The position numbers and the translations under genes were made by a program. Below are positions 1 through 8,508 of a DNA stretch of 64,000 nt, piece by piece (the first letter of the stretch is position 1; each line of letters starts with the position of its first letter). Source of the DNA: RBG-13-66-14 sp964436465 (lineage in GTDB: Bacteria > RBG-13-66-14); NCBI GenBank assembly GCA_964436465.1, contig CAYTCV010000003.1:24371-88370 (forward strand), written 5' to 3'. The notes beneath the pieces are model-generated. The model was not told the DNA's origin. It ran no database searches and saw only the letters and a program-made list of their open reading frames with translations.

Positions 1-80
1 CGGCCGGCGTCGGCGACCTGCTTGGCCACGGGGCGGCGCTTTATAATCCGCGAAACCTTTAGAAATTTATCCAGGCGCAT
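1..80 (-). CDS. rqcP: S4-domain RNA-binding protein, RqcP/YabO-like (N-terminal part only)
   Basis: Only the first 26 codons lie inside the window, reading leftwards from the ATG at 80. The translation starts MRLDKFLKVSRIIKRR and continues PVAKQVADAG, the typical beginning of the short S4-domain proteins of the RqcP/YabO family. Members bind 23S rRNA/tRNA on stalled 50S subunits and help RqcH add alanine tails in ribosome quality control. The ATG lies 6 bases past the stop of the metallo-hydrolase gene, so the two are probably co-transcribed. The rest of the protein is beyond the left edge. Hsp15-type S4 proteins are the main alternative. Confidence 0.75.
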   Translation of the reverse strand, partial: MRLDKFLKVSRIIKRRPVAKQVADAG

Positions 81-86
81 GGCAAC

Positions 87-959
87 CTACGGGTTGATGT
101 ACCGGACGCCGAGGTAAACGCGCAGCAGGTTCAGCTCGTGCATGCGGGCCACCCAGTCCGGCGCCCCGGCGTCGGCGTGGTAATCGGAGAGCGGCGCGGC
201 CTCGAGCCAGGCGCGCGGCGGCTCGTCTTCCACTTCCAGGGGTATGTCCCGCGGCAGCCCCGCCGTCCGGTCCAGCACCCGGCGGAGATAGCCCAGGGAA
301 TACTCGAGGGCCTGCCCGGCGTATTCCCCCGTGAGAGGAACGCCGTGCCCCGGAATGATAATCTCCGGCGAGAGCGACCGGGCGCGCTCCAGGGCGCCGA
401 CCAGACGCCAGGGGTCCCCCCAGTAGAAGTAGGGGATGGCCGGGTCTTCGGGCCGGTCACCGGCCAGAAGGTTATCCCCGGTTACGAGAGTCCTGTGCGC
501 CGGGTCCCAGACCATCACCAGGTCGGGGCTGTGCCCCGGCGCGTGGAGGAGCTCGACGGTCCCGGCCCCCAGGCGCAGGTCCAGCCGGCGGTCCACCAGG
601 ATGCGCGGCCGTACGAGACGCTCGAAGGTGATGTGCGCCGGGCCGCGGGAGACCATGTTCCGCTCCAGGGCGAGGGTCTCGAAGTGGCGCCGGTGGGAGA
701 TTAACGGCATCCCGTCGTCCAGGAGGCCGGCATTGCCCCCGCAGTGGTCCGAGTGCCAGTGGGTGTTGACCAGGGCGACCGGATGGAGGCCGCCGTCGAG
801 GAGGCGGCGGCGGATTTGACCGGCCTGCGCCACGGTGGCCGTCGAGTCCACCACCACGGCCTCGCCCCCGTCGACGAGCGCCGCGACGTTGACCTTGAGC
901 GGGCTGCCGGTGAAGACCAGCAGGCCCGGATGCGGTTTTTGGACGCTAAGCTCTGCCAC
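87..959 (-). CDS. MBL-fold metallo-hydrolase
   Basis: A 290-residue single-domain metallo-beta-lactamase-fold protein. The first metal-binding motif, HWHSDH, lies near residues 67-72 after a hydrophobic strand. It is followed by the expected His of HAPGHSPD near 140, the bridging Asp of TGDNLL near 161 and the last His of IPGHG near 204. It therefore has the complete dinuclear Zn/Fe site of glyoxalase II-like hydrolases. There is no signal peptide, so it should be cytoplasmic. The substrate cannot be told from sequence; thioesters, lactones or phosphoesters are possible. It lies downstream of the GH57 gene (58-base gap) and directly upstream of the S4-domain gene on the same strand. Confidence 0.85.
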   Translation of the reverse strand: MAELSVQKPHPGLLVFTGSPLKVNVAALVDGGEAVVVDSTATVAQAGQIRRRLLDGGLHPVALVNTHWHSDHCGGNAGLLDDGMPLISHRRHFETLALERNMVSRGPAHITFERLVRPRILVDRRLDLRLGAGTVELLHAPGHSPDLVMVWDPAHRTLVTGDNLLAGDRPEDPAIPYFYWGDPWRLVGALERARSLSPEIIIPGHGVPLTGEYAGQALEYSLGYLRRVLDRTAGLPRDIPLEVEDEPPRAWLEAAPLSDYHADAGAPDWVARMHELNLLRVYLGVRYINP

Positions 960-1017
960 GTCCGTCCGAGGGTGCGGAATGAAATCAGGTTCAGTGTATC
1001 CCGCCGGCGGACCGCGG

Positions 1018-2958
1018 TCAAGTGACGCGCACCACCGACCGACGGCCGCCCAGCATGAGCTCGATTTCCCCCGCGGGGGGATAGCCCAGCTCCGCCCGCC
1101 AGGCCGTTTTCAACCCCATCACCCCGCCTATGGGCCTGAAATCCGGCCGGTTGCGTGAGCCGTCGGGCCAGCGCACCTCGAGGCCGCCCGGGCGCTCCAG
1201 TTGCACGAAGAGCCGCGTCCCAGCCGAAATCTCCACGTTCCCCCGCTCGGGGGTCCAGACGAGGTAGTCCAGAATCACCGGGCGGTCGAGCTCTTCGGGA
1301 ACGGGCAGTCCCGCGGTCCGGTACGCGGCGGCCAGGTGGGCGCGGAACAGGCGGTCGAACTCGCGCTCCGCCTTGGGCGCCGCCGCCTGGTCCGTCCCGT
1401 ACCACCAGAACCAGTCCGACCCCTCGGCGGCGTACACGTGGAAAAACACGTCGGGCCGGGATTCGGCGGTGATTCCCGCGGCGTCCAGCACGCGGCGCAG
1501 GGCGGCTACGAGCTGCCAGGCCCGGTTCTCCTCGGGCTCGCCGAGCCAGGTGCCCAGGTCGTTCCCCGGCGCCGAGCCGAACTCGTCTATCCAGCTCGCG
1601 TGGGGCAGGTTCTCGATGACGGGCAGTCTTACGCCCCGCTCCCGGAGCTCGGCCAGATGCGCGCCGGGGGTCGTCAGGGCGATGTCCCGCGCCTGCAGGA
1701 GCTCGTCGTAGAGGGTGAGGAGGAAGTCCCGCCCGTCGCGGGGATACGCGCCCCAGGCGTTTTCTCCGTCCAGAATCACCGTGGCGCAGCCGCCCGACCG
1801 CCCGGCGTAGCGGTGCCGCAGGCCCCATAGGAAATCCCCGGCCGCGTCCCGGGGGGCGAGGCGGCTGTAGTGGAATCCGACGGCGTCCGACAGCGGGTGG
1901 TCGCGGAAGAAGACGGGCACCCCGGCGTTCCAGGGCACGGTCAACTCGGCGGCCGTGGGCTCGCGCCCGAGGGTCAGCGCCAGAACCCCCTCGTCGGTGG
2001 CCAGCCAGCGCGCCCCGGCGTCCCTGAAAATGTCAATGACGTTCCGACCGACCGCCCCCTCCGCGGGCCACCAGCCCGTCGGCGCGAAGCCGTAAGCCTC
2101 GCGGAGCACTTCCAGGCCCAGCTTTATTTGACCCCTGGCGTCGACGGGGTACGAAAAGCGCGGCGGGTGGACGCTGCCGGCGCGGTCGAGAAGGGCGTCA
2201 TCCGAATCCACCAGTATCGGCAGGATGGGGTGGGCGAAAGGGGTCGCGGTCAGCTCCACCTGGCCGCGCTCCGCCAGCGCCCGGTGGAGCGGGATGACGG
2301 CCGCCAGTGTGCGCCGCCATGCCCGCCCGAGCTCGGCCACGTCACCCGCGTCGAAATCCTCCCCCTTTCCGACGAGGTCGGACACACAGAGCGCTTCCCC
2401 CCAGGGCGTCACCCACTCCCCCTCGCGCAGCTCCACGGGGAACCAGGCCAGGTTGGCCCAGAAGGCGAGGTCCACCAGGTCCCGCCGGGGTATGCCCACC
2501 GCCTCCGCCGCGAGCCGGGACGGGACGCCTTTCGCCTCCCACTCATCCAGGTCGGCGAGGGATTGGCTCAGCGGCGAGTACCGCTCGTAGAGCTCGGCGT
2601 AACGGGGGTGGACGGCAATCTGAGAAGAAAAGTCGGCGTCGAAGGCGTCCCGCAGGAGCCGGAGCGTCTCGGCGGAGTCCAGGCCGTCCACGGATTTTTC
2701 GCAAAACTCCCACAGCCGGTCCGTGGCCCCCGCGAGGAAGTCGTTCAACTGCCGAATAAGGATGGGCGTAAGGTTGACCGTGCACCGCATCCCGGGGCGT
2801 TCCCAGAGCCTCGCCGCCATGCCGAAGTAATCCCGCAGCCCGTGGAGCCTGACCCAGGGCAGGCGGTAGCTTCCGCGGAGACCTCCGGCGGCCGGGTCGC
2901 GCGAGAGCGGCTGGTGCTGGTGCCAGATTAAACATAAATTCAATTTATCGGAAGGCAT
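1018..2958 (-). CDS. Glycoside hydrolase family 57 protein (alpha-amylase / 4-alpha-glucanotransferase type)
   Basis: A 646-residue protein with the marks of GH57, which acts on alpha-1,4-glucans such as glycogen by a retaining mechanism. Motif 1, HQHQP, is at residues 13-17. The nucleophile motif GWWPAEG puts the catalytic Glu at residue 300. The acid/base Asp is probably D397 in ILDGEN. The C-terminal third (about 500-646) is the usual beta-rich domain of longer GH57 enzymes. No signal peptide is visible, so a role in intracellular glycogen or maltodextrin metabolism is likely. Whether it is an amylase, a branching enzyme or a transferase cannot be decided here. It precedes the metallo-hydrolase gene on the same strand. 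Confidence 0.85.
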   Translation of the reverse strand: MPSDKLNLCLIWHQHQPLSRDPAAGGLRGSYRLPWVRLHGLRDYFGMAARLWERPGMRCTVNLTPILIRQLNDFLAGATDRLWEFCEKSVDGLDSAETLRLLRDAFDADFSSQIAVHPRYAELYERYSPLSQSLADLDEWEAKGVPSRLAAEAVGIPRRDLVDLAFWANLAWFPVELREGEWVTPWGEALCVSDLVGKGEDFDAGDVAELGRAWRRTLAAVIPLHRALAERGQVELTATPFAHPILPILVDSDDALLDRAGSVHPPRFSYPVDARGQIKLGLEVLREAYGFAPTGWWPAEGAVGRNVIDIFRDAGARWLATDEGVLALTLGREPTAAELTVPWNAGVPVFFRDHPLSDAVGFHYSRLAPRDAAGDFLWGLRHRYAGRSGGCATVILDGENAWGAYPRDGRDFLLTLYDELLQARDIALTTPGAHLAELRERGVRLPVIENLPHASWIDEFGSAPGNDLGTWLGEPEENRAWQLVAALRRVLDAAGITAESRPDVFFHVYAAEGSDWFWWYGTDQAAAPKAEREFDRLFRAHLAAAYRTAGLPVPEELDRPVILDYLVWTPERGNVEISAGTRLFVQLERPGGLEVRWPDGSRNRPDFRPIGGVMGLKTAWRAELGYPPAGEIELMLGGRRSVVRVT

Positions 2959-3038
2959 GGGCGGCTCGTTCCGGGGAAGGTGCGAAAAGCGCGAACCGAG
3001 GTCCGCGCTAAAAAAACTTCACTCCGCGGCCGGCCGGC

Positions 3039-3392
3039 TCAGCTCAGGCGCTTGTCCTTTATCCGGGCCGCCTTGCCGATTTTCTGGCGCAGGAAGTAGA
3101 GCTTCGACCGACGGACCTTGCCCTGGCGCACGACGACAACGTTGTCCACGTTGGGGGAGTGGAGGGGGAAGATGCGCTCGACGCCGATGTTCCCGGTCCC
3201 GGAAACGCGGCGGACGGTGAAGGTCTCGCGCACGCCGCCGTGGTTCTTGGCGATGACGATGCCGGTGAATTTCTGGATGCGCGTTTTGGCCCCCTCGACG
3301 ATGCGGACCGACACCTCGACGGTATCGCCCACCTCGAACTCGGGGACGGTCTCGCGCATGTCGTTTTTTTCCAGGCGTTGCAGCCGGAGCAT
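3039..3392 (-). CDS. rplS: 50S ribosomal protein L19
   Basis: A 117-residue protein with the full L19 signature: PEFEVGDTVEVSV, then RIQKFTGIVIA, RETFTVR, VERIFPLHSPNV and the basic RQGKVRRSKLYFLR segment. L19 sits at the 30S-50S interface. The frame is open much further upstream, but homology begins at MLRLQRLEKNDM. The ATG at 3392 has a GCAGG-like ribosome-binding sequence just before it, so that start is chosen. In many bacteria rplS follows trmD. Here it is the only gene between the GH57 gene and a divergent secreted protein, so it appears to be transcribed alone. Confidence 0.95.
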   Translation of the reverse strand: MLRLQRLEKNDMRETVPEFEVGDTVEVSVRIVEGAKTRIQKFTGIVIAKNHGGVRETFTVRRVSGTGNIGVERIFPLHSPNVDNVVVVRQGKVRRSKLYFLRQKIGKAARIKDKRLS

Positions 3393-3574
3393 ATTTACCT
3401 GCCGAAGGGTGTGAGCCGGGAAAGGTTCGCCGGGCGGTGGAGTGTAATAAAGAACGAAAAAAAAGGCAAGGGAAAAAGTGCGCGGCGGGCCGGTTTGACG
3501 GATTCGCCGTCGCTGATACGGGGTATTCGAAGGGACCGGCAGGCAGTGGCATGTTGCCAGGTGGTACAAAGTGT

Positions 3575-3602
3575 ACTATATTAATGTAGGGAGTATTGTC
3601 TA
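3575..3602 (-). promoter_or_regulatory. Probable sigma-70 promoter of rplS
   Basis: On the minus strand a TAGACA -35 box (3597-3602) and a TATAGT -10 box (3575-3580) are separated by 16 bases, about 180 bases upstream of the rplS start. The rest of the 349-base gap (3393-3741) is AT-rich next to its neighbours. No further gene was seen in it; a separate promoter for the divergent gene at 3742 was not clear. Confidence 0.45.
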
Positions 3603-3741
3603 CCTGAGTTGATTAAAAAAGCTCACTTCGGACCGCACCCGACGGCGGCGGATGGACCGTCAATCAACCGGGGACATAACTTAGTTACGGCTGCGCCGTC
3701 TCAGTTACGCCAGTAGCGTCACTTCGTTTCCGGGAGGAGCC

Positions 3742-5868
3742 ATGCGACGTTTAACGGTTGTCATCCTGTTGCTAGTCCTCACTCTGGCCGCATTCGGCAA
3801 CCGGCGGCGCCAGAACGACTGGACCGGCGGACCGGGTCACACGGAGCCGGATTCGGCCTGGGGCACGACCTTCTACATCAGCTCGAACATCAACTTCTAC
3901 TACTTCGAGCAGCTATGGCTCGCCTTCTCACCGAACCTGTCTCCGACGCAGCAGCACATCGGGGACGTCAACGGGGCCTACTACGTCAAGGCGGGCTACA
4001 TAGACATGGACAGCTACATGGACGTGGTGGTCTCGTCCTCGGACGCATCCATCTTCGTGTGGTTCAAAAACCTGGGGAACGGGGAGTTCGACCCGACGCC
4101 CCGCTCCATCGTCCCCAACCAGTGGGCCGCCTTCAACATCGTGGACCTGAACGACGACGGCTACGGGGACATCATCATCGGCATAGACACCCCCGGACCG
4201 GCTCACCTCTCCTGGCTGGAAAACGACGGCGACGGTAACTTCACCGAGCACGTCGTGGACCCCGATTTCCCCCAGGTGGACCTGCCGGTGGCGGTGGACT
4301 TCGACCGGGACAACGACCTTGACCTCTTCGCCGGGGCGTACCAGTCGTCGCCCCTGCGCTGGTACGAAAACCTGGGCGACGAGACCTTCGATATCCACAC
4401 CCTCGTCCCCTCCGGCCACTACGGCGGCGAGAACATCGGCCTCACCACGGGCGACTTCAACGGTGACGGCTGGACGGATGTGGCCTTCAGCTGTCGCTGG
4501 AACGGCGAGGTCGCCTGGTGGGAGTACATGGAGGACTGGACCGACCCGACTCTGGCCTTCACCGAGCACGTCCTCTACACCGGAATGACCGAAGCCTACA
4601 CCTGCGAAGCCTTCGACATGGACTGGGACCAGGACCCCGACCTGGTAACGAGCTCGCGCAACGGTCGCATTGACTGGTTCGAGAACGACGGGGAGGGCAA
4701 TTTCACCGACCACAACATCACTTCGAGCTATACCGACTGCCGTGAGGTATACCCCATAGACGCTGACTACGACGGGGACATAGACATCCTCGGCGCCACG
4801 GAGACCGGCGACAGCCTGGACTGGTGGGAGAATGACGGCGGGATGAACTTCACCCAGCGGTCGTGGACCACGAGTTACAACGGCGCCCACGGCGTCCGCA
4901 CAGGCGATATCACCGACACCAAGGCCCCCATCGCCATCTCCACCGCCCGCATTCAGGACACCGTTGACTGGTGGGCGATAACCGACGGATTCCGCGACCA
5001 CGGCACGCTCGACTCGGTCATCCTGGAATGCGAATTCGAGAACCCCGACTGGCTCTTTTGCCAGTGGGAGGGATACGAGGAGACCGGCACGGACATCGCC
5101 TTCTACGTCCGCGGGGGCAACGACGTGGACGAGCTCCTGGCCTCCTCCTGGAACGGGCCGTTCTACTCCCAGTTCGACGTCGGGGACCAAATCGGGGACG
5201 GCACCCGGTACCTCCAGTACAGGGTGGAAATGACCAGCAGCGACTCCGACTTGTCGCCCAGCCTGTACCAGGTGGACGTGTACTACCTGGACGGCGACCT
5301 GGCCGCGGATTCCGTGGACGTGGAGGCCGAGACCCACGACGAGGGGGTGCTGGTAAACTGGGCCGCCGCGGATGGATTCAGCGCCTTCGACATCCTCCGC
5401 GCTTCGGCCGTGAATGCCGACCACCGCGAGATGTACGTCAAACTGAACGACCTGCCGCTCCCCGCGGCGTCCCTCGGCCGCTACCTGGACTACGATGTCG
5501 AGGCCGGACGGGGCTACGCCTACATGATTCGGGCCGTGGACGGGGAGGGCTCCGTCTCCGAGTACGGCCCGGCCATCGCCGTGGCGGGCGGAAACGGGGA
5601 ACTCAACCGGCTAGTGCTGGAGCAGAGCCACCCGAACCCGACCACGGGCCTCGCCGTCATCGCCTTCAACCTGCCCACGGAGGGCCCGGTGGAGCTGGCG
5701 GTCTACGACCTGGCCGGACGCCGCGTGACGACCCTGGTCTCGGGCGTGCTCACCGCCGGCCGGCACGAGGCGGGATTCGACGCTTCCTCCCTCACCGCGG
5801 GAGTTTACCTCTACCGTCTGACGGCGGAGGAGGGCACCCTGACGCGGCGGCTGGTGGTCAGCCGGTAG
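3742..5868 (+). CDS. Secreted FG-GAP/VCBS repeat protein with type IX-like C-terminal sorting domain
   Basis: A 708-residue exported protein. Residues 1-19 form a signal peptide (basic MRR, then a Leu/Val-rich core). About residues 80-420 hold tandem FG-GAP/VCBS repeats of the type DxDxDxDxD...WxEN, predicted calcium-binding beta-propeller blades (for example DLNDDGYGDII and DFDRDNDLDLF). A fibronectin-like segment lies around 530-620. The last 80 residues match the FlgD-like/type IX secretion sorting fold, with VYDLAGRRV and GVYLYRL, ending in LTRRLVVSR. The start codon has GGGAGGAG upstream (3731-3738). It probably acts on the cell surface or outside the cell; its ligand is unknown. The gene at 61730 ends in the same nine residues. 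Confidence 0.85.
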   Translation: MRRLTVVILLLVLTLAAFGNRRRQNDWTGGPGHTEPDSAWGTTFYISSNINFYYFEQLWLAFSPNLSPTQQHIGDVNGAYYVKAGYIDMDSYMDVVVSSSDASIFVWFKNLGNGEFDPTPRSIVPNQWAAFNIVDLNDDGYGDIIIGIDTPGPAHLSWLENDGDGNFTEHVVDPDFPQVDLPVAVDFDRDNDLDLFAGAYQSSPLRWYENLGDETFDIHTLVPSGHYGGENIGLTTGDFNGDGWTDVAFSCRWNGEVAWWEYMEDWTDPTLAFTEHVLYTGMTEAYTCEAFDMDWDQDPDLVTSSRNGRIDWFENDGEGNFTDHNITSSYTDCREVYPIDADYDGDIDILGATETGDSLDWWENDGGMNFTQRSWTTSYNGAHGVRTGDITDTKAPIAISTARIQDTVDWWAITDGFRDHGTLDSVILECEFENPDWLFCQWEGYEETGTDIAFYVRGGNDVDELLASSWNGPFYSQFDVGDQIGDGTRYLQYRVEMTSSDSDLSPSLYQVDVYYLDGDLAADSVDVEAETHDEGVLVNWAAADGFSAFDILRASAVNADHREMYVKLNDLPLPAASLGRYLDYDVEAGRGYAYMIRAVDGEGSVSEYGPAIAVAGGNGELNRLVLEQSHPNPTTGLAVIAFNLPTEGPVELAVYDLAGRRVTTLVSGVLTAGRHEAGFDASSLTAGVYLYRLTAEEGTLTRRLVVSR

Positions 5869-5883
5869 GAGTCAACGGTTACA

Positions 5884-5958
5884 AACGGGGGAGCCGGGCG
5901 CATCCCCGGCTCTTCCCGTTGATGTCAATGCAAAACGGGCGTCCGGACGCCCGTTTTT
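5884..5958. terminator. Double hairpin, probably a bidirectional terminator
   Basis: Two stem-loops lie between the convergent genes at 3742 and 5998. The first pairs 5884-5898 with 5904-5920 (arms AACGGG...GAGCCGGG). The second, 5932-5957, is a perfect 26-base inverted repeat built on AAAACGGGCGTCC, ending in T5 on the plus strand and in T4 on the minus strand. The arrangement suits rho-independent termination from both sides. Confidence 0.8.
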
Positions 5959-5997
5959 GAATAGACGAACCTACCGTCAGGCCCCGGCGTCCTTCCT

Positions 5998-6783
5998 CTA
6001 GGTGGACGGATTCAACGCCTGTTCGATGGCCTCGCGGACGCCCTCCCGCGGCGCCTCGTAGCCCCAGAAAATTTCCTTCCCATCGATGTAAATGCCGCGG
6101 GTCAGTCCGCACCGGTCGAGAACCCCCGGCTCGTGGGCCGGGAACTCGCGCACCGACACGCGGTCGCCGAACTCCGCCGCCACCTCGCGCACGCGCTGGG
6201 CCTCGATTTCCGAGGTCTGGCACAGGCGGTTCCAGAAGAGGTCCACCGCGACCTTGCCGGGAACGGGCTCGAAGCGGTAGGCGCTTTCCAGAAAGCGGGG
6301 CGGCTCGGCGGAACCGTCGAACGGCTTCCACAGGAGCGCCCGCTCACCCCGGCGCTCGACCACGGTATAGCCGAGCTTCTCGTAGAACCCGCCGGGCATG
6401 AACCAGAAATCCCAGTAGTAAGCCTCGGTGCAGACGCCCCTGGATTTGCATTTCCGGGCTTCCTTTTCCGCCTCGGCCACCAGGCCCCGCCCGGCGCCGA
6501 CGCCGCGCCCCTTCTCCAGGACCCACAGGCAGGGAACCGCAGTCAGGCCCCGGCCCGCCGGGCCCCAGGGGCTGACCTCGACGGGCATGGAGTAGATGAA
6601 GCCCACCGGGTCGCCTTCCAGGAGGGCGACGTGCACCCGGAGGCCCTTGTCGCGCATCCCTTTCAGCCACTCCACGCGCCGCCGCCCGCAGGCGTCGATT
6701 TCGGCGCTCTCCCCCACGTGGGAGCAGGTGCCCACGAAGTACTCGGTGGAGGAGTCCATCTCCCTGATTTCCAGCCGGGGCAT
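5998..6783 (-). CDS. GNAT-family N-acetyltransferase with C-terminal thioredoxin-like domain
   Basis: A 261-residue two-domain protein. Residues 1-150 form a GNAT fold, with the acetyl-CoA-binding strand-turn at LEKGRGVGAGRGLV (a Q/RxxGxG/A-type loop) and the late GNAT segment GGFYEKLGYTVVERR. Residues about 170-258 resemble the YoaP-like thioredoxin-fold extension: a strand VAVDLFWN, a single Cys (RLCQTSE) where a CxxC would stand, and a late GIYIDGKEIFWGYEAP segment. It probably acetylates a small molecule in the cytoplasm. With only one Cys, ordinary disulfide exchange is unlikely. It follows the FosA-like gene on the same strand and may share its transcript. Confidence 0.75.
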   Translation of the reverse strand: MPRLEIREMDSSTEYFVGTCSHVGESAEIDACGRRRVEWLKGMRDKGLRVHVALLEGDPVGFIYSMPVEVSPWGPAGRGLTAVPCLWVLEKGRGVGAGRGLVAEAEKEARKCKSRGVCTEAYYWDFWFMPGGFYEKLGYTVVERRGERALLWKPFDGSAEPPRFLESAYRFEPVPGKVAVDLFWNRLCQTSEIEAQRVREVAAEFGDRVSVREFPAHEPGVLDRCGLTRGIYIDGKEIFWGYEAPREGVREAIEQALNPST

Positions 6784-6853
6784 GCCGCTCCCTCCCGTTT
6801 CTGTAAATCCGGTCGCCTCGGTTCAGCCGGTGAAACCGCACAGTTGACGCCGC

Positions 6854-7282
6854 TCAGACTTCGTCCCCATCGTCATCATAGAACCTCACCCCGTCCGTAC
6901 CCCTCCGGCGCATGTCCGCCAGGCGCCCCGCGAGGCCCGAGGCGTGAAGCTCCAGCCGGTGCCCGTCGGGGTCGGTGAAGTAGAGGGAGGCCCCCTCGCT
7001 CCGGTTCTCCCGCCAGATTTCCGTGCCCGCTTCCCGGACGTGGAGGGCGAGCGCCTCGAAGTCGGCGGGCTCCACGGTGAAAGCCACGTGGGAGTAGTCC
7101 GGGGAGGAGGACCCGTCCGCGTTCCGGTCCACGACGAGCGCCACCCAGAGGTCCCCGGCCAGAAGGTAGGCGCCCTTCGGCCACCGGGCGACGGGCCGCA
7201 GGCCCAGGACGCCGGTGTAGAACGCAAGGGTCCGTTCCAGGTCGCGGACCGCAAAGGTTACGTGGTTGATGCCGCGAATCAT
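6854..7282 (-). CDS. fosA: FosA-like glyoxalase-fold protein (possible fosfomycin thiol transferase)
   Basis: A 142-residue vicinal-oxygen-chelate protein closely resembling FosA, the Mn/K-dependent enzyme that opens the fosfomycin epoxide with glutathione. The visible ligands are His7 (INHVTF), His65 (DYSHVAF) and Glu111 (GHRLELH), one residue off FosA numbering after His7. Thr9, the K-loop NRSEGAS and the distal Arg120 are kept, while FosA Lys90 is Arg here. The ATG at 7282 is preferred over the GTG at 7291 because GGAG lies 7 bases before it and homology starts there. The gene follows the eRF1-like gene after a short gap. Glutathione use is uncertain; a bacillithiol or water (FosX) mechanism is possible. 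Confidence 0.75.
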   Translation of the reverse strand: MIRGINHVTFAVRDLERTLAFYTGVLGLRPVARWPKGAYLLAGDLWVALVVDRNADGSSSPDYSHVAFTVEPADFEALALHVREAGTEIWRENRSEGASLYFTDPDGHRLELHASGLAGRLADMRRRGTDGVRFYDDDGDEV

Positions 7283-7299
7283 CCCCCACACTCCATCCG

Positions 7300-8346
7300 C
7301 TAATATTTGACCTTGAACCGCAGGAGCGCCCCGACGCCGCCCAGGCCGTCGAGGGTTTCGTTACTTCCGGGCACGTACTCCATGTGGGCGTCGGTGGATT
7401 CGGCGAGGTCGGTCAGGCGCTCCCGCGCGTCGGCGGCGAGGGCATCCCCGACCAGGAGCACGTCCGCCGCGCCCATCGTGAGGGCGGCTTGTGTATCCTT
7501 CAAACCGGCCGCGGCCAGGCCGCCGCGCCGCAGCTCGGCCGTCAGATGCTCCAGGTAGCCCCTCTCCTGCTCCCGCTCCGCCTTCTCCACCAGCGGCTCC
7601 ATCTTGTCCAGCAGTTCGGAGTCCCCCTCCTTCAGATTCCAGGGAATCTCGCCGATGACCTTATCCGCGAGCGACTTGGGCAGTTCCTCTTTGAGGGCGG
7701 CGAGCATCCGCGCGTGGCCGGCCAGGACGACGCGGCCCACGCCCTCCTCCCGGAAGATTTCCTCGGCCCGGTCGGCCAGCTCCTTGGTCAGATGCTTCAC
7801 CTGTTTCTCGCGGCGCCGCTGGTAGCGCATCTGCGACCAGCCACCCACCTTGGACCGGTGGTGGATTTTCTCGCGCAGGGAATCCTCCGCCTCGGCCGTC
7901 TCGCCGGCGGTGACGAGAATCCGCGCCCCCGACGCGTCCACCAGAATCACCCCCACCGGCTCGTACTCGTCGAGCTGGACCGCCAGCGGAAAGAGGACGG
8001 CCCCCGTGTCCAGGGCCAGGAGCGGCTCCGGCGGGGCCGGCAGCTCCACGCCCCGGACGTAGGACGGCGCGCCGTCGGCGCCCAGGTCGGCGAAGAAGGC
8101 CAGACCGGGACCGGCGAAGCCGTGCGTCTTTTTTTCCTTCAGAAAATCAGCCAGGAAGGAGACCGAGGTCTCCAGGTACTCCCGCTCCTCGCCGGATACC
8201 AGGCGCTCCACGCGGGAGGATTCCCGCTTGATGAACGCCTCCGCCCCGTCCCAGCCCCGCGAGAGGTTCAGGTAAACGGACAGGACGGTCCGCTCGCTCT
8301 CGGCGAGTCGGGCCAGCTCCCGCATCAGGCCTTCGGTGATGTCCAT
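7300..8346 (-). CDS. eRF1-domain protein of the bacterial-archaeal (baeRF/Vms1-like) type
   Basis: A 348-residue protein with the order expected for bacterial eRF1-like proteins: an N-terminal alpha/beta domain (SVYLNLSRG near residue 25), a middle domain carrying KVGGWSQMRYQRR (GGWSQ at 168-172), then an L7Ae-like C-terminal domain (ADVLLVGDAL). In eRF1 a GGQ loop releases the nascent chain. The GGWSQ loop with the following basic helix is the hallmark of the baeRF families, which include Vms1-like peptidyl-tRNA cleaving factors. It is probably cytoplasmic and ribosome-associated. It heads a likely transcript with the FosA-like and GNAT genes. Its biochemical role in bacteria is not established. 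Confidence 0.75.
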   Translation of the reverse strand: MDITEGLMRELARLAESERTVLSVYLNLSRGWDGAEAFIKRESSRVERLVSGEEREYLETSVSFLADFLKEKKTHGFAGPGLAFFADLGADGAPSYVRGVELPAPPEPLLALDTGAVLFPLAVQLDEYEPVGVILVDASGARILVTAGETAEAEDSLREKIHHRSKVGGWSQMRYQRRREKQVKHLTKELADRAEEIFREEGVGRVVLAGHARMLAALKEELPKSLADKVIGEIPWNLKEGDSELLDKMEPLVEKAEREQERGYLEHLTAELRRGGLAAAGLKDTQAALTMGAADVLLVGDALAADARERLTDLAESTDAHMEYVPGSNETLDGLGGVGALLRFKVKY

Positions 8347-8464
8347 AAGTGTCTCCCGTCGATGTACGGTCGGTTGGCTGAATGATACCTCATTTCGCCG
8401 GGGGCGTTACCTCTCTCACAACCCGCTTGCGTCAAAATGCGGATGCCCCGCCCGGCGTTCGGAT

Positions 8465-8487
8465 AACAAGAGGCCCCCGAAGGGGCC
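8465..8487 (-). terminator. UUCG-capped hairpin after the citrate operon
   Basis: On the minus strand GGCCCC-TTCG-GGGGCC (8472-8487) is followed by TCTTGTT, directly downstream of the TPR gene at 8509. It is a stable tetraloop hairpin with a modest T-tract, and a reasonable end for the transcript starting near 13915. Confidence 0.5.
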
Positions 8488-8508
8488 GTATAAGCAAGAA
8501 ACGCAGAC

